Below are positions 1 to 7,490 of a DNA stretch of 16,398 nucleotides, piece after piece. Source of the stretch: Gemmatimonadota bacterium (GTDB lineage Bacteria > Orphanbacterota > Orphanbacteria > Orphanbacterales > Orphanbacteraceae); assembly GCA_013002425.1 (NCBI GenBank), contig JABDJQ010000442.1, positions 1 through 16,398 of the forward strand. Direction: 5' to 3'. Below the pieces are notes generated by a model. That model was not told the DNA's origin, made no database searches, and saw nothing but the letters and a program-made list of their open reading frames with translations. The stretch's first letter is position 1. The number at the start of each line of letters is the position of its first letter. The translations under genes were made by a program, and so were the position numbers.

Positions 1-1
1 G

Positions 2-214
2 GTATACGGGATGATGCAGGCCGGTACGAAGTACGGCATGCAGACGATGAATCAGTCGCTCCTGCACCACGTGCAGCGACGCGCGCTTACTCGGGAGGCT
101 GCTCTGGAATACAGCCCCGACACGACGGAATTCGAACAGATGCTGGCGCGCCCGAACGACGGGCCCGGCCAAAGACCGCGACCGGGCGGTCGCCCCAAAG
201 CGGGCAGCCGGTAA
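2..214 (+). CDS. pilT: PilT pilus retraction ATPase, C-terminal end (5' truncated by window)
   Basis: The frame is open from base 2 and ends at the TAA at 212-214, leaving about 70 residues of the C terminus. The motif GMQTMNQSLLHHV, followed by a helix ending EAALEYSPDTTEFEQML, matches the C-terminal end of PilT-type ATPases (usually GMQT-x-[DN]QxL, then a short helix with EAL). PilT is the cytoplasmic hexameric ATPase that powers pilus retraction. The catalytic core lies outside the window. The last 25 or so residues are Pro/Gly/Arg-rich and look like a disordered tail not typical of the family. The gene is 15 bases upstream of pilC, which supports one operon. PilU or another PilT paralogue is possible. 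Confidence 0.85.
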   Translation, partial: VYGMMQAGTKYGMQTMNQSLLHHVQRRALTREAALEYSPDTTEFEQMLARPNDGPGQRPRPGGRPKAGSR

Positions 215-229
215 GAAGGGGGATACGAA

Positions 230-1444
230 GTGGCGGTCACATTCACATGGCAGGGAAAAAACTCCGCGGGAGAAGCCGTCAGCGGCGAGCTGACCGTCGA
301 GAATCGGAGTGAACTGCAAAGCATTCTGAGAAAGCGGCGCATCATTACGTCTTCGGTAACGGAGAAGCGCGTCAAGAAGGACAAGAAGAGGAAAGGCAAG
401 ATCGGCACGAAGGATCTGGCCATCTTCACGCGGCAGTTCGCGACGATGATCAACGCGGGTCTGCCCATCATTCAGTGCCTGGACACGCTTGCGAAGCAGG
501 TCACGAAAGAGAATTTCCGCGACGTGATCGCGGCCGTGCAGAAGGATGTCGAATCCGGATCGACACTGGCGGAAGGTCTCTCGAAGCATAAGGAAATCTT
601 TCCCGATCTCTACGTGAGCATGGTGGAAGCGGGGGAACTCGGCGGTATTCTGGACGTCATTCTGCTTCGTCTGGCCACCTTCCTCGAGAAACTCGACGCG
701 CTGAAGCGAAAAGTGCAGACCGCGATGATGTATCCCTCTGTCGTTCTTATCATCGCGCTGCTCGCGACCAGCTTCCTTCTGATCTTCATCATTCCGACGT
801 TCGCGAAACTGTTCTCGGATTTCGGCGGCGAACTGCCGCTTCCGACCAAGATCGTCATGGTGCTCAGCGATTTCCTTCGTACGAAGTGGTTCCTGATCAT
901 CGGTGTCATCACGGGGATCGTCTGGAGCTTCAAGAAGTATCGCAAGACGGAAAAGGGCAAGTTCAAGACGGACCAGATCCTTCTCAACATGCCCGCGATC
1001 GGAGACATCATCCGAAAAGCCGCGGTAGCGCGTTTCACGCGAACCCTCGGTACGCTCATTTCGTCCGGTGTGCCGATTCTCGACGGCCTGAACATCACGG
1101 CCAAGACCTCGGGGAACCAGGTCGTGCACGACGCGATCATGGCGACTCGTTCCAGTATTCGCGAAGGCCAGACGATCGCCGAACCGCTCCGTCACAGCGG
1201 CGTGTTCCCGCCCATGGTCGTCCAGATGATCTCGATCGGGGAAGACACGGGCGCGCTCGACAACATGCTCGAGAAGATCGCCGACTTCTATGAAGAAGAG
1301 GTGGATACGGCGGTCGACGGTCTTACGTCGATCATCGAACCGATCATGATCGTGTTCATGGGCGGCATGGTGGGCACGATGGTGGTCGCCATGTACCTTC
1401 CGATCTTCAAGATGGTCAACGTCATCATGGCCGGGACCCACTAA
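230..1444 (+). CDS. pilC: PilC, type IV pilus inner-membrane platform protein
   Basis: This is a full-length member of the GspF/PilC family (404 aa, usual length about 400). PilC is the inner-membrane platform that couples the assembly and retraction ATPases to the growing pilus. It has two T2SSF cytoplasmic domains, each opening with the family hallmark: FTRQFATMINAGLP at about residue 66 and FTRTLGTLISSGVP at about residue 269. Hydrophobic segments lie near residues 165-190, 220-236 and 368-395, giving the expected three-helix topology. The start is GTG at 230, preceded by an AAGAAGGGGG ribosome site at 213-222. The N-terminal residues, VTFTWQGKNSAGEAVSGEL, match the usual PilC N-terminal strand. 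It lies between pilT and pilS. Confidence 0.97.
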   Translation: MAVTFTWQGKNSAGEAVSGELTVENRSELQSILRKRRIITSSVTEKRVKKDKKRKGKIGTKDLAIFTRQFATMINAGLPIIQCLDTLAKQVTKENFRDVIAAVQKDVESGSTLAEGLSKHKEIFPDLYVSMVEAGELGGILDVILLRLATFLEKLDALKRKVQTAMMYPSVVLIIALLATSFLLIFIIPTFAKLFSDFGGELPLPTKIVMVLSDFLRTKWFLIIGVITGIVWSFKKYRKTEKGKFKTDQILLNMPAIGDIIRKAAVARFTRTLGTLISSGVPILDGLNITAKTSGNQVVHDAIMATRSSIREGQTIAEPLRHSGVFPPMVVQMISIGEDTGALDNMLEKIADFYEEEVDTAVDGLTSIIEPIMIVFMGGMVGTMVVAMYLPIFKMVNVIMAGTH

Positions 1445-1455
1445 GGAGCGATCGC

Positions 1456-3165
1456 TTGTCGTTGTTTCGAGGCGAAGAAGTCACGCGGAAGGCGCTCAAG
1501 ACCTGGATCGGTTTCCGGTTTCTTGTGGTGTCGGTTCTGCTCGGGCTCGGGATCGCCCTCCTGCACGGCAAGGGGGGAGACGATCAGACGCCGTTCTTCG
1601 TGCTTCTCTGCGCGACGGCGGTTCTCTCTCTGACCTACTGGGTCGCTGCCTCGAAGGCGGGAAGTCCGCGATTCCAGGCAGTCTGCCAACTTGTGATCGA
1701 CGTCGTCCTCGTTTCATGCATGGTTCATTACACGGGGGGAGTGAGCTCCCCTCTTGCTTTGCTTTACGTGCTCGTAATCAGCGCGGGCTCGTCCTTTCTG
1801 CTCGTGCGCGGCACGCTCTTTCTCGCGATCCTCTGCACGGCCGCCTACGCGATGCTGCTCGGAGTGGAACAGACGGGCTTTCTGAGCCCCGCGTTCGACG
1901 GCCCCGCTGCCGGCGCCGAATCGATGCGTCTCGTGGCGCTGCAGATTACGCTCTACGGGATCACGTTTCTGTCTCTCGCGCTGCTTTCCGGGTATCTCTC
2001 CTTCCGCGTTTACCGGAGGGGGGTCGCCCTCAAGGCGGTCCGTTCCCGTCTGCACCAGGTCAATCTCGATACGGACCAGATCCTCCGGTCGATGTCGAGC
2101 GGGCTTCTGAGCGTGGACCGCGACGGACTCGTCGTGCATTTCAATCCGGCCGCGGCCCAGATCTTCGGGGTGGAGGCGAACGACGCGATCGGGGAGACCT
2201 GCGAAGAGATTCTCGCCAGACGGGCGCCGCGGCTTCTGGAGATGATCCGCGAGATTCTGGCGGGTGGCGAGGATGTATTGCGCGAAGAAACCGACATCGA
2301 ATGCGTGGATGGAACTTCGACGCCGATCGGCGTCTCGGGAACGTGTCTCCACGCGCACGATCAGACGATCGCCGGCGTTGTCGCGATATTCCAGGATCTG
2401 ACCGAAGTGCGAAAGATGCAGGAGCAGATACGGCAGTCGGACCGGCTGGCGGCCATCGGCGAACTCTCCGCCGGCATCGCCCACGAAATACGCAATCCGC
2501 TCGCGACGATCAGCGGTTCGATCCAGGTGCTGCAGAACGAACTCCCCGTGCAGGGCGAGCAGGTGAGGCTTCTGGGCCTCATCGTGAAGGAATCGGATCG
2601 TCTGCATCGAATCATGGAGGATTTCCTCGATTTCGCGCGTCCACGGCCCACGAACAAGGTGCGCGTTCGCCTTCCGCAGATGCTGCGGGACATGATCTCG
2701 CTCCTCGAGAACCATCCGAAGCGGCGCAAGGGAGTCTCGGTGCGTTTCGAGACCGACGAGAACGACCTCGTGGTCATGCTCGACGACGAGCAGATCAGGC
2801 GGGTCTTCATCAATCTCGCCGTAAACGGGATGGAAGCGATCGAGGAGAGAGGCGTGGTGGCGATCCGGCTCGAGCGGGCGCCGATGCGTCACGAGGGCGG
2901 GACGGATGGAGAGAACGGCGACTGGGTGCGAATCGTCTTCGAAGACGACGGCGTCGGGATCGCGGAAAGCGCCCGTACGGAGCTTTTCGATCCTTTCTTC
3001 ACGACGAAGAAGGGGGGGACGGGGCTCGGCCTGTCGATCGCGCAGAAGATCGTTCTCAGTCACGGGGGACGGATCGACGTGGAGAGCGGGGCGAAGGGGA
3101 CGAGATTCACAGTGCATCTGCCCGGCGCGGCTGTCGGGACCGGCGAGGAACTTCTCGTCTCATAA
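1456..3165 (+). CDS. pilS: PilS, membrane sensor histidine kinase
   Basis: This 569-residue sensor kinase has about six membrane helices in the first 195 residues, a PAS domain (about 205-310), a HisKA dimerisation domain with AGIAHEIRNPLATISG (phosphoacceptor His343), and a HATPase domain containing an N-box (NLAVNGMEAI), DDGVGIA, a F box (DPFFTTKKGGTG) and the LGLSIAQKIV G-box. Multi-helix membrane domain plus PAS plus HisKA is the PilS architecture. In Pseudomonas, PilS senses pilin in the membrane and controls PilR phosphorylation. The start is TTG at 1456 with AAGGAG at 1443-1448, 11 bases after pilC. The adjacent pilR supports a cognate pair. What it senses here is not visible. Confidence 0.94.
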   Translation: MSLFRGEEVTRKALKTWIGFRFLVVSVLLGLGIALLHGKGGDDQTPFFVLLCATAVLSLTYWVAASKAGSPRFQAVCQLVIDVVLVSCMVHYTGGVSSPLALLYVLVISAGSSFLLVRGTLFLAILCTAAYAMLLGVEQTGFLSPAFDGPAAGAESMRLVALQITLYGITFLSLALLSGYLSFRVYRRGVALKAVRSRLHQVNLDTDQILRSMSSGLLSVDRDGLVVHFNPAAAQIFGVEANDAIGETCEEILARRAPRLLEMIREILAGGEDVLREETDIECVDGTSTPIGVSGTCLHAHDQTIAGVVAIFQDLTEVRKMQEQIRQSDRLAAIGELSAGIAHEIRNPLATISGSIQVLQNELPVQGEQVRLLGLIVKESDRLHRIMEDFLDFARPRPTNKVRVRLPQMLRDMISLLENHPKRRKGVSVRFETDENDLVVMLDDEQIRRVFINLAVNGMEAIEERGVVAIRLERAPMRHEGGTDGENGDWVRIVFEDDGVGIAESARTELFDPFFTTKKGGTGLGLSIAQKIVLSHGGRIDVESGAKGTRFTVHLPGAAVGTGEELLVS

Positions 3166-3187
3166 TTAGATAGGGGGCTACCGTTCG

Positions 3188-4540
3188 ATGGCGTCTGGCA
3201 AGATCATGATCATCGATGACGAAGAGAGCATGTGTCAGTTCCTTTCGATCATGCTTCGAAAGGAAGGTTTCGACGTGCAGACATACACGTCGGGCCGCGT
3301 TGCGCTCGAGAAACTGCAGGCCGATTCGTTCGACCTCGTCATCACGGACATTCATATGCCGGAAATGGACGGTCTCGAAGTGCTTTCGGGCGTCAAGGAG
3401 TCCGATCCGACCACGCCCGTCGTAATCCTCACTGCGTACGCTTCGCTCGAAACGGCGATCGAGGCCGTGAACCGTGGCGCTTTTCACTACCTCACGAAGC
3501 AGGCAAAGAACGAAGAGATCAAAATGGTCGTGAAGAAGGCGCTCGAACACCGGCGCCTTCGGAAAGAAAACCGGTTCCTGAAAAAGCAGCTTCGCATACA
3601 GCACGAAACGAAGAAAATGATCGGAAAGAGTCCGATGATGAACGAAGTCTTCGATCTCGTGGCCCGCGCGGCTCCGACGGATTCCACGATGCTGATTCAC
3701 GGCGAATCCGGAACGGGGAAGGAACTGATCGCGAAAGAGATCCACTACGCCTCGAAGCGCGCCGACGGGCCGTTCGTATCGATCAACTGCGGCGCCCTTC
3801 CCGAAACACTGCTCGAGAGCGAGCTCTTCGGCCATGTACGCGGTTCGTTCACGGGCGCGGTAAAGGACAAAGAGGGCCTCTTCGCCGTTGCGTGCGGAGG
3901 CACGTTCTTCCTCGACGAAGTCGGCGACTGCTCTCCCGCGATTCAGGTGAAGCTCCTGCGGGTGCTTCAGGAGCGCGAGATCATCCCGGTGGGGGGCACG
4001 CGCCCGATCGACGTGGATGTCCGTGTCGTCGCCGCTACGAACGCCGATCTCGAGCTGGGGATCGAAGAAGGACGATTCCGCGCCGATCTCTACTATCGGT
4101 TGAACGTGATTCCGCTCACGCTTCCGCCGCTTCGCAATCGGAAGGACGATATCCCGCTTCTCGTCGATCACTTCCTGAAGTCGCTCTCCGCGAACGGTGA
4201 GAGAAAACTGACCCCCGACGCTCTCGAACTGCTCACGCAGTACGACTGGCCGGGTAACGTGCGCGAACTCGAGAACATCGTGGAGCGCATGGTCATCCTG
4301 AACGAGAAAGACGTGCTCGAAGGGGACGACGTTCCTCCGCGCATCCGGAACTTCGGGAACGAACCCGTAACGGTAGAGGACCAGGACCTCGGAAGCATGT
4401 CTCTGCAGGATCTCGAGAAACAACACCTCATTCGGATCCTGAACGACGTCGGTTGGCAGAAAAGAAAAGCATCCAGCATTTTAGGCATCAATACATCGAC
4501 GTTGTACCGCAAGCTCCAGCGCTACGGTCTGGAACAATAG
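3188..4540 (+). CDS. pilR: PilR, sigma-54-dependent response regulator
   Basis: This 450-residue NtrC-type activator has a receiver domain (about 5-120) with acidic residues D10/D11, phosphoacceptor D54, T82 and K104. The AAA+ domain carries Walker A GESGTGKE (172-179), the sigma-54 contact loop GSFTGA (219-224, a common variant of GAFTGA) and Walker B FLDEVG (241-246). A Fis-type helix-turn-helix fills the last 45 residues. PilR normally activates sigma-54 transcription of pilA, and a sigma-54 site lies at 4681-4696 directly downstream. The ATG at 3188 is preceded by AGGGGG at 3172-3177. One oddity is that the conserved Lys-Pro of the receiver is Lys104-Gln105, whereas the second regulator in this window has Lys-Pro. 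Confidence 0.95.
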   Translation: MASGKIMIIDDEESMCQFLSIMLRKEGFDVQTYTSGRVALEKLQADSFDLVITDIHMPEMDGLEVLSGVKESDPTTPVVILTAYASLETAIEAVNRGAFHYLTKQAKNEEIKMVVKKALEHRRLRKENRFLKKQLRIQHETKKMIGKSPMMNEVFDLVARAAPTDSTMLIHGESGTGKELIAKEIHYASKRADGPFVSINCGALPETLLESELFGHVRGSFTGAVKDKEGLFAVACGGTFFLDEVGDCSPAIQVKLLRVLQEREIIPVGGTRPIDVDVRVVAATNADLELGIEEGRFRADLYYRLNVIPLTLPPLRNRKDDIPLLVDHFLKSLSANGERKLTPDALELLTQYDWPGNVRELENIVERMVILNEKDVLEGDDVPPRIRNFGNEPVTVEDQDLGSMSLQDLEKQHLIRILNDVGWQKRKASSILGINTSTLYRKLQRYGLEQ

Positions 4541-4571
4541 TGAACACCATTGCAGCTTGGGAAACGAAATC

Positions 4572-4589
4572 TCGCAATGTGCGATGCAC
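4572..4589. promoter_or_regulatory. Candidate activator-binding inverted repeats upstream of pilA
   Basis: TCGCA-ATG-TGCGA (4572-4584) is a perfect 5+5 palindrome, and GTGC-GAT-GCAC (4579-4589) is a second one overlapping it. They lie about 100 bases upstream of the -24 element of the pilA promoter, the usual distance for enhancer sites bound by NtrC-type proteins. The assignment to PilR is inferred from position only. Palindromes this short can occur by chance. Confidence 0.4.
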
Positions 4590-4680
4590 GGACAGCGCGC
4601 GCGCGGGACGCATCCTGCAACGTGAAACTGAAACGCTTGATATCAGGGTACTTGGGCCGGCTGATGATGCGGATGCCTCT

Positions 4681-4696
4681 TGGCACACCGATTGCA
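4681..4696 (+). promoter_or_regulatory. Sigma-54 promoter of the pilin genes
   Basis: TGGCAC-ACCGA-TTGCA matches the sigma-54 consensus (TGGCAC-N5-TTGCA/T) at every fixed -24 and -12 position, with the required 10 bases between the invariant GG (4682-4683) and GC (4694-4695). Transcription should begin near 4707, giving a leader of about 119 bases before the pilin ATG at 4826. pilR lies immediately upstream, so the promoter and its presumed activator are neighbours. Confidence 0.92.
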
Positions 4697-4723
4697 AAAG
4701 CATCATTCCAGTTGGAAACATGG

Positions 4724-4787
4724 GTTGGAACCCCGGCGCCCGGTAAAACAACCGGAAAGAGCTGACTTCAGAGGCGCCGGGACCAAC
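4724..4787 (+). promoter_or_regulatory. Large stem-loop in the pilin mRNA leader
   Basis: CCCGGCGCC (4732-4740) pairs perfectly with GGCGCCGGG (4773-4781). After a small asymmetric internal loop, GTTGG (4724-4728) pairs with CCAAC (4783-4787), giving 14 pairs in all. An alternative short hairpin in the apical region is CCGGT-AAAACA-ACCGG (4740-4755). No T-run follows, so it does not look like an intrinsic terminator. It starts about 17 bases after the predicted transcription start. It may stabilise the abundant pilin mRNA or serve as a regulatory structure; that function is inferred. Confidence 0.6.
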
Positions 4788-4796
4788 TCGAAACAC

Positions 4797-4812
4797 TGGG
4801 ACGACAGTCCCA
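4797..4812 (+). promoter_or_regulatory. Hairpin abutting the pilin ribosome-binding site
   Basis: TGGGAC-GACA-GTCCCA is a perfect 6-bp stem with a 4-base loop. It ends at 4812, directly before the purine-rich Shine-Dalgarno AGGGGG (4813-4818), which is 7 bases from the ATG at 4826. It may keep the ribosome site single-stranded or affect initiation. The structure is read directly; the function is inferred. Confidence 0.55.
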
Positions 4813-4825
4813 AGGGGGAAACAAC

Positions 4826-5254
4826 ATGAAGGGCAACCGAGGATTTACTCTGATCGAATTGATGATCGTCGTGGTCATCATCGGTATTCTTGCCGCGATC
4901 GCAATCCCGAACTTCCTGAGCATGCAGAGCCGTGCGAAAGAAGCCGGGGTCAAGGGCAACATGCATACGATTCAGCTCGCGTTCGAAGATTTCAACGTGC
5001 TGAGCGACGGTGTCTACCCTGTAACGCTCGCCTCGACCACGCCGGGCGGCGATGACATCACCGACCTGCTTCCGGGCGGCGCGTTCCCGACCAATCCGTT
5101 CACGGCTGCCGCTACGCCGTTTGCCTGGGGTGCGGCTGCCGCCGCCACCGCCGGCGCCTGCGCGGCTACCGCGGCTACGGTTTCGACTTACACGATTCAG
5201 GGCCGCGGCGCCGACACGGCCGCGTACCTCTCGCTCAGCCTGAGCAACTCGTAG
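4826..5254 (+). CDS. pilA: Type IVa major-type prepilin, first of a tandem pair
   Basis: This 142-residue prepilin has the leader MKGNRG followed by the cleavage and methylation site G6/F7 and FTLIELMIVVVIIGILAAIAIPN, with the conserved Glu at mature position 5. Cleavage by PilD would give a 136-residue pilin. The globular part is short, contains FPTNPF and an Ala-rich stretch, and has a single Cys, so it cannot form the usual C-terminal intramolecular disulfide. AGGGGG at 4813-4818 supports the ATG at 4826. It is the first gene behind the sigma-54 promoter and structured leader, consistent with being the main pilus subunit. A paralogue of the same mature length follows 86 bases later. Confidence 0.95.
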   Translation: MKGNRGFTLIELMIVVVIIGILAAIAIPNFLSMQSRAKEAGVKGNMHTIQLAFEDFNVLSDGVYPVTLASTTPGGDDITDLLPGGAFPTNPFTAAATPFAWGAAAAATAGACAATAATVSTYTIQGRGADTAAYLSLSLSNS

Positions 5255-5266
5255 GTTCACTGAACC

Positions 5267-5302
5267 GGGCGCGGGTCCACTGTGGGCCCGCGCCTTTCCT
5301 TT
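5267..5302 (+). terminator. Imperfect intrinsic terminator or attenuator between the two pilin genes
   Basis: GGCGCGGG (5268-5275) pairs with CCCGCGCC (5287-5294), and further inner pairing leaves a 3-base loop, making a long GC-rich stem. It is followed by TTTCCTTT (5295-5302), a T-rich tract broken by two Cs. It should terminate partially, so the second pilin would be made at lower level. The read-through level is inferred. Confidence 0.7.
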
Positions 5303-5340
5303 GCAACCGGAGAGATCAGCCGCACCGAGGCGAAAGCATT

Positions 5341-5772
5341 ATGAGAGCCACAGAAAAAGGATTCACGCTTGTCGAACTGATGATCGTTGTCGTGATCATC
5401 GGGATTCTGGCGGCGATTGCGATTCCGAACATGGCGAACATGACGGGGCGTGCGAAAGAAGCGAGCGTGAAGGGAAACATGTACAACATTCAGCTCGCTT
5501 TCGAAGACTTCAGCATTCTTTCGAGCGGGATCTATCCCGTGGGGGCGGCCGATACGGCGCCTTCAGGCGAAACGGTCCTGGACCTCCTGAGCGGCGGATC
5601 ATTCCCGACGAATCCCTTCGACGGCAACGCGACGCCGTTCACGTGGAACGGAGCCGCCGCGGCTTCGGCCGGCGCGGTCGCCGCGACGGCGGCCACGACC
5701 AGCGGCTATACGATTCAGGGACGCGGCGTCGACATCGCCAGCTACCTGGGATTGACGCTCTCCAACGGATAA
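5341..5772 (+). CDS. pilA: Type IVa prepilin, second of a tandem pair
   Basis: This 143-residue prepilin has the leader MRATEKG, cleavage before F8, the FTLVELMIVVVIIGILAAIAIPN core and Glu at mature position 5. The mature form has 136 residues, exactly as in the first pilin, and the two align without gaps, sharing KGNM, IQLAFEDF, FPTNPF, TIQGRG and the C-terminal LSN. It has no cysteine. The ribosome site is weak (GAGG at 5327-5330, 10 bases from the ATG), and an attenuator-like stem lies upstream, so lower expression than the first gene is likely. It could be an alternative major pilin or a minor subunit. No promoter of its own is seen in the 86-base spacer. Confidence 0.93.
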   Translation: MRATEKGFTLVELMIVVVIIGILAAIAIPNMANMTGRAKEASVKGNMYNIQLAFEDFSILSSGIYPVGAADTAPSGETVLDLLSGGSFPTNPFDGNATPFTWNGAAAASAGAVAATAATTSGYTIQGRGVDIASYLGLTLSNG

Positions 5773-5774
5773 CC

Positions 5775-5789
5775 CGGACCGCAGGTCCG
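5775..5789 (+). other. Short hairpin after the second pilin gene
   Basis: CGGACC-GCA-GGTCCG is a perfect 6-bp stem with a 3-base loop, starting 3 bases after the TAA stop. No T-run follows it. With the terminator at 5804-5824 it forms a tandem pair of stems that could protect the 3' end of the pilin mRNA. Confidence 0.55.
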
Positions 5790-5803
5790 TTCAGAAGCCG
5801 CAG

Positions 5804-5824
5804 AGGACCCCTCGGGGTCTTTTT
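5804..5824 (+). terminator. Rho-independent terminator of the pilin unit
   Basis: GACCC (5806-5810), loop CTCG, GGGTC (5815-5819), then TTTTT (5820-5824) form a compact GC-rich stem with a T-run, about 32 bases after the stop of the second pilin. It separates the pilin transcript from the ABC-transporter operon. Confidence 0.88.
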
Positions 5825-5922
5825 GCGTATTCCCCCGCTTTTTGTTTCCTGATCTCTGCCGATACGTGGATCGAACGAACGTCTCGCGCACTTCTGCCCA
5901 GAACGGACGAGGAGTCATACGT

Positions 5923-6699
5923 ATGATTCGCGTGGATCACGTCAGCAAGGACTTTCGGAGCGACTTCCTGCGTCGCCGCCGTACCGTTGTCCGGGAACTC
6001 TCGTTCGAAATGAGGCCTGGCGAAACGTTCGCCCTGCTCGGAGCGAACGGAGCCGGCAAGACCACGACCATGAAGATGATCCTCGATCTGATCCGCCCCG
6101 ACACGGGATCGATCACGATCGGAGGAATTGATTCCCGTGATCCGATGGCCCGGAGCGCCCTCGGCTATCTTCCGGAGCAGCCGTACTTCTCCCCTCATCT
6201 GACCGGGTTCGAGCTGATCCGCTACTACGGCGCGCTCGCGGGGGTGAGCCGTGAGATACGCGAGGAGAGGGCCCGGAACCTCATTCGCTCGCTCGGACTG
6301 CAGGGCGCGGAGAACCGAAGAATCCGTCACTACTCGAAGGGAATGATGCAGCGCCTCGGCTTCGCGCAGGTCCTGATCTCGGATCCTTCGGTTCTGGTTC
6401 TCGACGAACCGATGTCGGGCCTCGATCCTGTCGGGCGCAAGGAGATCCGGGACGTTCTGCTGGCGCAGAAGGAGAAGGGAAAGACGATTCTGCTCTCCTC
6501 GCACATCCTCGAAGACGTGGAACGAATCTGTGACCGGGCCGGCTTCCTGGTAGAAGGCAGGATGGAGGAGATCGTCGAGACGATGCCGGCCCCTCTCCCG
6601 CAGCGACGCCGTGATGACGCTCCCCGGAGCGTACCTTCGCTCGAGCGCCTGTTCGTCGAACACGTCCATTCCCGGTACAAGGAAAAGATCGCCGAATGA
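5923..6699 (+). CDS. ABC transporter ATPase, probable pilus-assembly accessory (PilH-like)
   Basis: This 258-residue ABC-2-type ATPase has Walker A GANGAGKTT (about 40-48), the Q-loop in LPEQPYF, the signature YSKGMMQR (a variant of LSGGQ), Walker B VLVLDEP and the switch His in LLSSHIL. The ATG at 5923 is preferred because of GAGGAG about 9 bases upstream and because the ABC fold starts at once (MIRVDHVSKDF). An upstream in-frame TTG at 5842 would add 27 residues unlike the family. It overlaps the permease gene by 4 bases (ATGA). In Myxococcus, pilG-pilH-pilI directly follow pilA and are needed for pili. The same placement here suggests a pilus role, but the substrate is unknown. Confidence 0.9.
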   Translation: MIRVDHVSKDFRSDFLRRRRTVVRELSFEMRPGETFALLGANGAGKTTTMKMILDLIRPDTGSITIGGIDSRDPMARSALGYLPEQPYFSPHLTGFELIRYYGALAGVSREIREERARNLIRSLGLQGAENRRIRHYSKGMMQRLGFAQVLISDPSVLVLDEPMSGLDPVGRKEIRDVLLAQKEKGKTILLSSHILEDVERICDRAGFLVEGRMEEIVETMPAPLPQRRRDDAPRSVPSLERLFVEHVHSRYKEKIAE

Positions 6700-7490
6700 G
6701 CAGCAACAGCTATGCAAGCCGGGGTTCACGCGCATTTCATGTCGCCGCCCACACTCTTCTCGAAACGATCCGCGATCGGGTTTTCGGCGTTTCGATCCTC
6801 TTTTCCGCGATGCTTCTCGGCGCCGCGCTCGTCCTTTCGCCGCTCGCGGCGGGGGAACAGGACAAGATCATCATGGATCTCGGCCTGGCCGGCATCAGCG
6901 TGATCGGACTCTTTCTGGCGCTCTTCATCGGCGCGAGCCTCGTCTTCCGTGAAGTCGAACGGCGCAGTATCTACACGGTTCTGTCGAAGCCGATCGCGCG
7001 CGACGAATACATCCTGGGCAAGTACTGCGGCTCGGTACTCACGATCGTTCTGAACGTGCTGATGATGAGCGTTCTCTACGTTCTGCTCGTCAGCCTGCAT
7101 CTCGAGACTTTTCACATGGGGCTCCTTTCCGCGATTTATCTGATCGCGCTCGAGCTGGCGGTGATCGCCGCTTTCTCCCTGTTCTTTTCTGTCGTCTCCA
7201 GTCCGTTCATGGGCGCGTTCTTTACGCTGGCGCTTTTCGTCGCCGGGCATCTCGCGCGCGACATTCTGCATTTCGCCGAACTCGTGCCCGCGGAGAGCGG
7301 GCGGATGATCCTCAAAGGGATCACATACATGCTTCCCAATCTCGAATATTTCAACGTGAAGGGGATGGCGGTGTACGGAAAACCGATTCCGCCCGATCTT
7401 CTCCTTTTCGCAACGAGCTACGGCGCGCTCTATATCGTCGGCGTTCTCCTGCTTACGATGCTGGTCTTTCGCAGGAAGGATCTGCAGTAA
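6696..7490 (+). CDS. ABC-2 type transporter permease (PilI-like)
   Basis: This 264-residue integral membrane protein has about six hydrophobic helices. It carries the conserved cytoplasmic stretch REVERRSIYTVLSKPIARDE-x-ILGKY and, near the end, YMLPNLEYFNV, both typical of ABC-2 permeases encoded beside a lone ATPase. It should form a homodimer with the ATPase encoded just upstream. It starts at ATG 6696, overlapping the ATPase stop, and its own stop overlaps the next start (TAATG). Position after the pilins matches Myxococcus pilI in context. The transported substrate cannot be told from the sequence. Confidence 0.88.
   Translation: MSSNSYASRGSRAFHVAAHTLLETIRDRVFGVSILFSAMLLGAALVLSPLAAGEQDKIIMDLGLAGISVIGLFLALFIGASLVFREVERRSIYTVLSKPIARDEYILGKYCGSVLTIVLNVLMMSVLYVLLVSLHLETFHMGLLSAIYLIALELAVIAAFSLFFSVVSSPFMGAFFTLALFVAGHLARDILHFAELVPAESGRMILKGITYMLPNLEYFNVKGMAVYGKPIPPDLLLFATSYGALYIVGVLLLTMLVFRRKDLQ

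Noticed and set aside
1714..3117. Long minus-strand open frame opposite pilS (467 aa)
   Set aside because: It is fully antisense to a well-supported kinase. Its translation is Arg/His/Asp-rich without domains, a common artefact of GC-rich codon use.
3107..4426. Minus-strand open frame opposite pilR (439 aa)
   Set aside because: It mirrors pilR, shows no recognisable domain and has compositional bias typical of antisense frames.
4453..4796. Small open frames in the pilR-pilA spacer (both strands)
   Set aside because: They overlap pilR, the sigma-54 promoter and the leader stems, lack good ribosome sites and show no known motif.
4826..5772. Possible conductive (Geobacter-type) pilin
   Set aside because: Mature pilins are 136 residues with Ala-rich globular parts, not the about 61-residue aromatic-rich type.
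5842..5922. Upstream TTG start for the ABC ATPase
   Set aside because: No ribosome site is present, and the extra 27 residues do not resemble an ABC N terminus. ATG 5923 has GAGGAG.
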